Translations under genes and position numbers: made by a program
Part shown: one piece after another, positions 1 through 5,541 of the stretch
Numbering within the stretch: the first letter of the stretch is position 1
Layout: each line of letters starts with the position of its first letter
NCBI GenBank assembly: GCA_030830145.1
Contig: JAURNO010000362.1
Location: forward strand, 1 to 11,192
Origin: Verrucomicrobiota bacterium
GTDB lineage: Bacteria; Verrucomicrobiota; Verrucomicrobiia; Opitutales; Seribacteraceae
Reading direction: 5' to 3'
DNA length: 11,192 nt
Notes under the pieces: generated by a model
Database searches by the model: none
Told to the model about the DNA's origin: nothing
Seen by the model: the letters and a program-made list of their open reading frames with translations, nothing else

Positions 1-1202
1 CCGGGCAAAAAGCATGGGAAGCGGGGCACCGTTTAAACGGCAACCTCCTCGGGTTTAAGTTCGGGGCTTGGGAAGGCGGACACCGGGTGCCTTTCATCGC
101 TCGTTGGCCCGGCAAAATTTCCGCAGGGACGGAATCGGATGCTCTGATCAGCCAGATCGATTTGCTTCCCACCTTCGCCGCTGCGGCAGGTACGAAATTA
201 CCTGAGAATGCGGTAATCGACGGGGTCAACCAATTGCCCCTTCTGACCGGTAAAAGCGAGAAGTCCCAACGGGAACTGTTGGTGATCTCCCCCAATAGTC
301 CCAAGCACCTGACGATCCGCAAAGGGAACTGGGTCTATATCCCCGAACAGGACGAAGGTGGCTTTCAAGGTAAGGATATCGGCGATCACTTGCTGGCCGG
401 TGCCGCCGCCCAAAAATTAACCAAACTGGTCAATAGCGACGTCCAAGATGGCAAAGTCAAGGAAGACGCCCCGCCCGCCCAGCTCTACGACTTGAAGACC
501 GATCCCTATCAGACAACCAACCTCCACAGCGAACGGCCCGAGGTGGTGGCCGAATTATCTCCCCTTCTGGAGAAATGGAGAAAGGCCATACCCGCATCGC
601 CCCGATTGGGATGGATTAACCTGAGACAAGGGGGACACACACCTCCCAAAAAGGGAAAGGCCAAATCCAACCCGGCTCCCAAGATTCCCGCAAAGCCGAG
701 TACACGGAGCGTTTCCCTGGACTTCGAGTCAGGCAAGCTCGAACCGTGGAAAATCATCAAGGGGGAATTCGGGCACCCAATCGGAAACCGGACGCATTTT
801 TTTCACGGAAAACTCGGCTACAACAAGCAGGGTGAACACTACCTGACCACCTTGGAACCCGGACCGGAGGCCAAGAAGGGATCGGATGCCCAGACTGGAA
901 TCATCATCTCTCCCCTCTTCATTCCCGAGGGAGGAAAAATGACCTTCCGGGTGGGCGGTGGAAATGGGTCAACCACCTATGTTGCTCTTTGTACGGAGGA
1001 TGGCAAGGAGGTCGCAACCGCCCGGGGCATCAATCATCAAGTGATGCAGAAGGGCCATTGGGATCTTTCCAAATACGTCGGCAAAAAGACCTTTATCAAG
1101 ATCGTCGATCAATCAACGGGCGGATGGGGACACGTCACCGTAGACAACTTTCAGTTTGATGGAGAACTGCTGAAACAATATTCCAAAAGTTCCGTTTACT
1201 AA
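1..1202 (+). CDS. Sulfatase with C-terminal beta-sandwich domain (5' end outside window)
   Basis: The reading frame is open from base 3 of the window, so the gene begins upstream. A GTG at 87 lies inside the conserved sulfatase stretch GGHRVPFIARWPG and is not the real start. About 399 C-terminal residues are visible; the N-terminal half with the catalytic CxPxR motif is missing. The sulfatase part ends with the usual YDLKTDPYQTTNL segment (near base 490) and a helical tail. A lysine/proline-rich linker follows (about 630-707), then a domain of about 160 residues starting near DFESGKLEPW and ending GGWGHVTVDNFQF. That pattern (DFE-G-W near the start, a glycine-rich strand, then IVD-GGWGH-VD) resembles the beta-sandwich found at the C-terminus of GH32 and other PVC secreted enzymes, possibly carbohydrate binding. 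The likely role is hydrolysis of sulfate esters on a glycan outside the cytoplasm. It lies 8 bases before a second sulfatase gene, probably in one operon. The sulfatase call is firm; the substrate is unknown. Confidence 0.9.
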   Translation, partial: GQKAWEAGHRLNGNLLGFKFGAWEGGHRVPFIARWPGKISAGTESDALISQIDLLPTFAAAAGTKLPENAVIDGVNQLPLLTGKSEKSQRELLVISPNSPKHLTIRKGNWVYIPEQDEGGFQGKDIGDHLLAGAAAQKLTKLVNSDVQDGKVKEDAPPAQLYDLKTDPYQTTNLHSERPEVVAELSPLLEKWRKAIPASPRLGWINLRQGGHTPPKKGKAKSNPAPKIPAKPSTRSVSLDFESGKLEPWKIIKGEFGHPIGNRTHFFHGKLGYNKQGEHYLTTLEPGPEAKKGSDAQTGIIISPLFIPEGGKMTFRVGGGNGSTTYVALCTEDGKEVATARGINHQVMQKGHWDLSKYVGKKTFIKIVDQSTGGWGHVTVDNFQFDGELLKQYSKSSVY

Positions 1203-1210
1203 ACACGATT

Positions 1211-2647
1211 ATGAAAAAACTAGTCTTACTGTCTTGGCTTGTAGGTTTTGCCTGTCTTGGCAAAGACAAACCGAACGTCGTATTCATCCTGGCCGACGAC
1301 ATGAGCCGGGATACTTGGGGAGCCTACGGAGGCAAGGATTGCAAGACCCCCAACATCGACCTACTGGCCAAGCAAGGAACCCGCTTTGAACGTGCCTACT
1401 GCTCGGTTGCCATGTGCGCCCCCTTCAGGCAGGAACTCTACAGTGGGCGCTCCCCCTGGCGCACGGGAACTTTGCCCAACCATTCGAAATCGGTGGCTGG
1501 CACCAAGAGCGTGGTTCATTACCTCAAGCCTCTCGGCTACCGGGTTGCCCTCCTCGGGAAATCACATGTCGGCCCGAACGAATGCTATCCTTTCGAGCGA
1601 CTCGGAGACGTCAGCAAAAAGGTCGATGCCAACCCGGAAACCCTGGCCAAAGCAAGGTCCTTTCTCGACGACTGCAAAAAGTCGGACAATCCCTTTTGCC
1701 TCTTCATTGGATCTCATGATTCCCATGCCCCCTTCACCACGGGCGACACTGACGCCTACGACGCAAAAAAACTGACTGTCCCCCCCTACTGGGTGGACAC
1801 ACCCCAACTGAGGGAGGAGATGGTCAAGTACTATGCGGAGATCACCAACTTCGACAATCTGGTGGGAATGATGAGAAGGGAGCTCGAGAAAAGAAAGCTC
1901 TGGGAAAATACAATCTTTATGGTTTGCAGTGAACAAGGAACTCAGCTCCCCTTCGCCAAGTGGACCTGCTACGACAATGGATTGCGCACGGGGTTCGTCG
2001 CCCACTGGACGGGCGTAACCCGTCCCGGATCGGTAATCAAGGATTTGGTCACCACCGCCGATGTTACCCCGACCCTTGTCGATGCGGCCGGGGGAACCCT
2101 CAAACCCGGTGCCTGCGACGGCATGAGCTTTCTTCCCTTGCTCAAGGGAAAAGCACTCGCCCCCGCCCGCAAATATGTCTTCGGAGCCTTCACCAACTGC
2201 CGTATCATCGACAACCGTGATCGAATCTACCCCATCCGCTCGATACGCGACCGTCAATTCAGCCTGATCTACAACCCGAACCACTCGGCCATCACCTCCA
2301 ACGTCAGCCTGAGTCAGGCTCTGAAATTGGTCCAGGGAGAGGACGCCGGTTCCAAGAGTCTCAACCTCGCCGCATCCTGGGTTCCCCAGGCCAAGAAGGA
2401 CAATCGGGCCCTTGTCCACAAGCTGCATCATCGCCCGCAATACGAATTGTATGATTTGAACGAGGATCCCTATGAACTTGAAAACAAAGCGGATGACCCG
2501 AAACACAAAAAGACTTTCGACCGATTGAAAAAAGCCCTTCGGGCCAAACTCAAGCAAATGGGTGACTCCGACCCCATCGTAACCGAGACATCGCTTGTTG
2601 GCTCCGGGAGCAAGAAAAAGAAAAAATCTTCCAAGAAGAAGGGCTGA
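1211..2647 (+). CDS. Exported sulfatase, family S1 type
   Basis: A complete 478-residue sulfatase that should hydrolyse sulfate esters (or N-sulfate) in the periplasm. A signal peptide covers roughly residues 1-17. Metal-site aspartates D29-D30 lie in FILADD. The formylglycine motif is C69-A-P-F-R73, which fits the CxPxR core read by sulfatase-maturing enzymes though its fourth residue is F rather than the common S. K117 and H119 (LGKSH) and H169/H172 (SHDSHAPF) match other active-site positions. At the second metal site, where many sulfatases have D-H or D-N, this one has E241-Q242 (CSEQG) followed by K250; I recall this SEQG variant from PVC sulfatases. The C-terminus is a lysine tail (residues 464-478, eight lysines). 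The ATG at 1211 puts the signal peptide at the N-terminus; no Shine-Dalgarno sequence precedes it. No sulfatase-maturing enzyme is encoded in the window. The substrate is unknown. Confidence 0.93.
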   Translation: MKKLVLLSWLVGFACLGKDKPNVVFILADDMSRDTWGAYGGKDCKTPNIDLLAKQGTRFERAYCSVAMCAPFRQELYSGRSPWRTGTLPNHSKSVAGTKSVVHYLKPLGYRVALLGKSHVGPNECYPFERLGDVSKKVDANPETLAKARSFLDDCKKSDNPFCLFIGSHDSHAPFTTGDTDAYDAKKLTVPPYWVDTPQLREEMVKYYAEITNFDNLVGMMRRELEKRKLWENTIFMVCSEQGTQLPFAKWTCYDNGLRTGFVAHWTGVTRPGSVIKDLVTTADVTPTLVDAAGGTLKPGACDGMSFLPLLKGKALAPARKYVFGAFTNCRIIDNRDRIYPIRSIRDRQFSLIYNPNHSAITSNVSLSQALKLVQGEDAGSKSLNLAASWVPQAKKDNRALVHKLHHRPQYELYDLNEDPYELENKADDPKHKKTFDRLKKALRAKLKQMGDSDPIVTETSLVGSGSKKKKKSSKKKG

Positions 2648-2665
2648 CCCGGTTCTCACTTTCTC

Positions 2666-3532
2666 ATGAAAAAACTACTCTTCCCCCTTGGCCTTTTCAT
2701 TTTGGCAGTGAGCTTCCTCGAAGCCGCCCAAGACAAACCTCATGCCGTACTTGTCGTAGGCACCCTTCATTACTCCCCCGAGTTGACCATGCCGGTATTC
2801 GCCAAGGAATTGGAACGATTCGGCTTCCGGACCACCGTGGTCATGGGCGAAGGAAACCCCGAGAAGAAAACCGAGAATGTTCTGCCCGGAATCGAAGTTC
2901 TCGAGAAGGCCGACCTGGCCGTATTCTTCATGCGCTTCCTCAAGTTGCCCGATCAGGAATGGGCTCCCATCGAAGCCTACCTCAAGTCGGGCAAGCCGGT
3001 CATTGGCCTACGCACCGCAAATCATTCCTTCAAATACGCAAAGGATCATCCCCGCTTTTCATGGAACGATGACTTCGGGCGCCGAGCATTGGGCACCCCC
3101 TATGTCGTCCACCAGGGAGGAACCACCGATATCCAGACGGTGCCCAAATACCGTTCCCATCCGATCATGAAAAACGTGCCTAAAAGCGAATGGGTTTCAC
3201 CCGGAACGCTCTACCTTTCCAGGTTGGAACCCGGATGCATCGCCCTGGCCACGGGAAGAGGAATCGGAAGAGACCGTTTATTGGAAAAGAATTACGGTGT
3301 AATCCAAGTCAACCGCGAGGAAAACGACGTCGTGGCATGGGCTTGGGAAAACGAATGGGGAGGGAAAGTATTCGGAACCTCCTTCGGGCATCCAGGGGAC
3401 TTTGCCGAAGAATCCTTCAACCGCATGCTCGTCAATGCCTGCCATTGGGCAGTCGGTAAGGAATTGCCCGGGTCGGACGAGAAAATCACTACTTGGGAAA
3501 TCGACCGGGCGGATAAAAAGAAGAAGAAATAA
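2666..3532 (+). CDS. Exported ThuA-like domain protein
   Basis: A 288-residue protein of the ThuA-like family (trehalose-utilisation type, related in fold to class I glutamine amidotransferases). A signal peptide spans about residues 1-21 (MKKLLFPLG to EAAQD). The core begins at HAVLVVGTLHYSPE. Typical elements follow: a strand with LAVFFMRF (84-91), the hallmark GLRTANHSF (114-122, with H120), SHPIM (164-168), and the C-terminal WENEWGGKVFGTSFGHPGDF segment leading into the last helix. ThuA proteins are tied to sugar metabolism; the related fold in PVC bacteria is usually exported and sits beside dehydrogenase and sulfatase genes, but its reaction is not settled. It starts 18 bases after the second sulfatase gene and is probably the last gene of that operon, since a strong terminator begins at its stop codon. 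It ends in five lysines. No Shine-Dalgarno sequence is seen before the ATG. Confidence 0.88.
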   Translation: MKKLLFPLGLFILAVSFLEAAQDKPHAVLVVGTLHYSPELTMPVFAKELERFGFRTTVVMGEGNPEKKTENVLPGIEVLEKADLAVFFMRFLKLPDQEWAPIEAYLKSGKPVIGLRTANHSFKYAKDHPRFSWNDDFGRRALGTPYVVHQGGTTDIQTVPKYRSHPIMKNVPKSEWVSPGTLYLSRLEPGCIALATGRGIGRDRLLEKNYGVIQVNREENDVVAWAWENEWGGKVFGTSFGHPGDFAEESFNRMLVNACHWAVGKELPGSDEKITTWEIDRADKKKKK

Positions 3533-3560
3533 GCCTGACTTCCTTTGTCAGGCTATTTTT
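3532..3560. terminator. Hairpin terminator shared by two convergent genes
   Basis: A perfect 8-bp inverted repeat, AGCCTGAC (3532-3539) and GTCAGGCT (3547-3554), encloses a 7-base loop and is followed by ATTTTT on the + strand. On the - strand the stem is followed by the T-rich complement of the AAG-repeat lysine codons ending the ThuA-like gene. It should therefore stop transcription from both sides. The last base of the ThuA-like TAA (3530-3532) is the first stem base, and the stop codon of the opposite CIA30-like gene (3553-3555) covers the last two bases of the stem. The poorer T-tract on the - strand suggests weaker termination in that direction. Confidence 0.9.
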
Positions 3561-4170
3561 GACCGGAATAGGCTTTGATCGAGTCGACCTGCAGTTCAAA
3601 AGGGCCGTCTTTCTTATCATAGATCATGAATCCAATACTCTTGATCTTCGACTTCTTGAGTGGATAGCGGTCCTTGGGTAAACGCATGCCTCTCCAGGAT
3701 GAGCTCAAGCTTTCGAAGGGAATCTTCGCGACCTGCCAACCTTTGCCGTCTCCATCGGTTTCGAAGTCGGCCCGGTAGGCAACGGAACTGCCCTCCATTC
3801 TTACCCCCAACTTATAAGTACGACCGTCTCCCTTGAAACGAATGATGACCCCCTCCTTGTCTTCGAAGCCAAGGTCCATCGGTTGAGTCCGGATGGAAGA
3901 GAACCCACCTCCGTTCGTATTGGTCGAACCGGAAAAAACCATTTTCTTCTTTTTAAATGAGAAACCTCCCTTGGACCTACCTCCCATGACGTTGTCGTTC
4001 ACCGTGATCCACTTCTCTCCTGGGTTTTCTTCCGAGAAGTCAAAGATCGTCTCGCCTTCACCCTTGTCCTTGTTCTTTTTTTTGGCTCCTTGGGCATTGG
4101 GAACCACGGAGAGGGACAAGACTCCAAAAAACAAGAAGGCAAAAACGATAAGTTGGATTGTAGGTTTCAT
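3553..4170 (-). CDS. Exported CIA30-like domain protein
   Basis: A 205-residue protein of the CIA30 type (named after complex I intermediate-associated protein 30; a galactose-binding-like beta-sandwich). A signal peptide covers about residues 1-28, ending VVPNAQG. A lysine-rich stretch (K30-K36) opens the mature protein, and the CIA30 domain follows from about residue 42 to the end. The diagnostic run is W54-ITVNDNVMGGRS (54-66), followed by FSGSTNTNGGGFSSIRTQP (78-97) and a C-terminal IYDKKDGPFELQVDSIKAY segment. In bacteria such exported domains are thought to bind ligands, perhaps sugars, and are not known to assemble complex I here. It is transcribed alone, towards the ThuA-like gene, and shares its terminator; its promoter must lie in the 4171-4300 gap. 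The only purine-rich sequence upstream (GAGGGA) is about 14 bases from the ATG, further than usual. The domain call is good; the function is unknown. Confidence 0.85.
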   Translation of the reverse strand: MKPTIQLIVFAFLFFGVLSLSVVPNAQGAKKKNKDKGEGETIFDFSEENPGEKWITVNDNVMGGRSKGGFSFKKKKMVFSGSTNTNGGGFSSIRTQPMDLGFEDKEGVIIRFKGDGRTYKLGVRMEGSSVAYRADFETDGDGKGWQVAKIPFESLSSSWRGMRLPKDRYPLKKSKIKSIGFMIYDKKDGPFELQVDSIKAYSGQK

Positions 4171-4300
4171 GAGATTTAACTTATTCCCTCAGGTTCGAGG
4201 GTCAAGTGCGGGAAAAAATTCCTAGATAAGTTCCAGCTCAATTTTTGGACAGAACCGTCTTCGTTCTTGTCGAAAATCGTTTAGCTTCTAGTCTCGGAGA
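4171..4300. promoter_or_regulatory. Divergent intergenic region with promoters for both flanking genes
   Basis: This 130-base gap separates the CIA30-like gene (- strand) from the SGNH-like gene (+ strand) and must hold the promoters of both, since it is the only non-coding sequence upstream of either. It is visibly richer in A and T than the genes. I see no convincing -35/-10 pair on either strand: a TTGACC on the - strand has only a poor -10 downstream, and TAGCTT at 4282-4287 on the + strand has no good -35. A GGAGA directly abuts the ATG at 4301, too close for a normal Shine-Dalgarno sequence. The call rests on position only. Confidence 0.45.
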
Positions 4301-5530
4301 ATGCCCACTTTCGAAAAATTGCTTTTATTGGCTTTTGTCTTCGCCTGTACCACCCTCTCATTCGCGACCCCACCCCTGCAATCCGGAGATCGGGTCGCAA
4401 TCGTGGGAAACACCTATGCGGATCAACTCAGGCTTCACGGCTACCTCGAAACCCTTCTCTTGCAACGAACCAGTGGAAACGAAATCTCCATTCGCAACCT
4501 GGGATGGGGAGGCGACACCCTGACAGTCCGCGACCGACCGACTAATTTCGTCAGCGAGAAGGATACCCTCTCCGAACACAAAACCGACCTGATTATCGCA
4601 TGTTTCGGCATGGGTGAATCCTTTGACGGCATGGACGGCATCGGCGAATTCAAAAAGAACCTGAAGGCTTTCCTCGCTACGCACAAGGGCATGAAGTACA
4701 ACGGCAAGTCTGCGGTCCGCCTTGTTCTTGTCTCCCCGATCGCCCAAGAAGATCTCGGCCCCTCGACTCCCAATACCGATCAACGCAATGAGGACATAAA
4801 AACCTATGCCTTGGCGATGGAGCAAGTTTGCTCGCAGGAAAAAATTCCCTTCATCAATCTTTATGAAGTGACTGCAGCCTTGCTCGGGGATAGGAACGCT
4901 CCTCGAATCACCGAAAACGGAATCCGTCTCAATGAGTACGGATATTGGGCGACCGCCCGCACCGTGGCCGACTTCCTGATTCGGCCGACTCCTCCCTGGC
5001 TTCTAAAAATCAACGCCAAAACTTTGGAGTCGGAGGGTAAAGGTTTGAGTATCGGCGAAATTGATTCCGATGATAAAAAGTTGCGATTCTCGTTCTCGGT
5101 TCTTGAGAAAACTCCACCCCAACTTCCTCCTCCGGTTTCAGGCCAGATCCACCAAGAGCTTCAATCATCCCGAGATCTCCTAGTCGTCAAAGACTTGTCC
5201 CCGGGGAAATATCTCCTCCAGGTCGATGGCTTGGTCGTTGCCCTGGGGACCCATTTGGAATGGTCGAATGGTCTACCAATCGATCAGTCACCCGCCCATC
5301 GGGAGGCCGAGGCCTTTCGGATGAAGATCAACGACAAGAACCTCCAGTTCACCTATAGTTGGAAAGCTCTCAACCAAGTGCACATTGTGGGGGAACGCAA
5401 GAAATCCCCCGCCGGAGCGGCTCTACCCGACGAGGTGATTCGATTCAATGAGTTGGCAATCCTAAGGGACGCAGAATTAAGGGAAACCCGCTCTCCCAAA
5501 ACCAGAAGATGGCAACTGATCCGCCAATAA
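4301..5530 (+). CDS. Exported SGNH/GDSL-hydrolase-like protein, probably without the standard catalytic residues
   Basis: A 409-residue protein with a signal peptide (about 1-22, ending LSFA), an SGNH-like domain (about 26-228) and a C-terminal region (about 230-409) that holds LSPGKYLLQVDG and a helical end with the HIVGERKK segment. It matches a PVC family commonly encoded next to membrane-bound dehydrogenases. Block I reads VGNT (35-38), with Thr where GDSL enzymes have Ser; as I recall the family, this is shared. Block II is LGWGGDT (67-73). Block III is FGMGESF (102-108), with G105 where relatives have Asn. Block V is NGIRLNEYG (206-214), with R209 at the catalytic His position. It may thus be a binding protein or use another chemistry. 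The dehydrogenase gene starts 11 bases downstream, so the two are probably co-transcribed. The start is placed by the signal peptide. Confidence 0.85.
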   Translation: MPTFEKLLLLAFVFACTTLSFATPPLQSGDRVAIVGNTYADQLRLHGYLETLLLQRTSGNEISIRNLGWGGDTLTVRDRPTNFVSEKDTLSEHKTDLIIACFGMGESFDGMDGIGEFKKNLKAFLATHKGMKYNGKSAVRLVLVSPIAQEDLGPSTPNTDQRNEDIKTYALAMEQVCSQEKIPFINLYEVTAALLGDRNAPRITENGIRLNEYGYWATARTVADFLIRPTPPWLLKINAKTLESEGKGLSIGEIDSDDKKLRFSFSVLEKTPPQLPPPVSGQIHQELQSSRDLLVVKDLSPGKYLLQVDGLVVALGTHLEWSNGLPIDQSPAHREAEAFRMKINDKNLQFTYSWKALNQVHIVGERKKSPAGAALPDEVIRFNELAILRDAELRETRSPKTRRWQLIRQ

Positions 5531-5541
5531 TATTTTAGAGC

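Noticed and set aside
1562..2659. A 365-codon open frame on the - strand opposite the second sulfatase
   Set aside because: It lies wholly antisense to a gene with clear catalytic motifs, has no recognisable domain, and such long antisense frames are expected from the codon use here.
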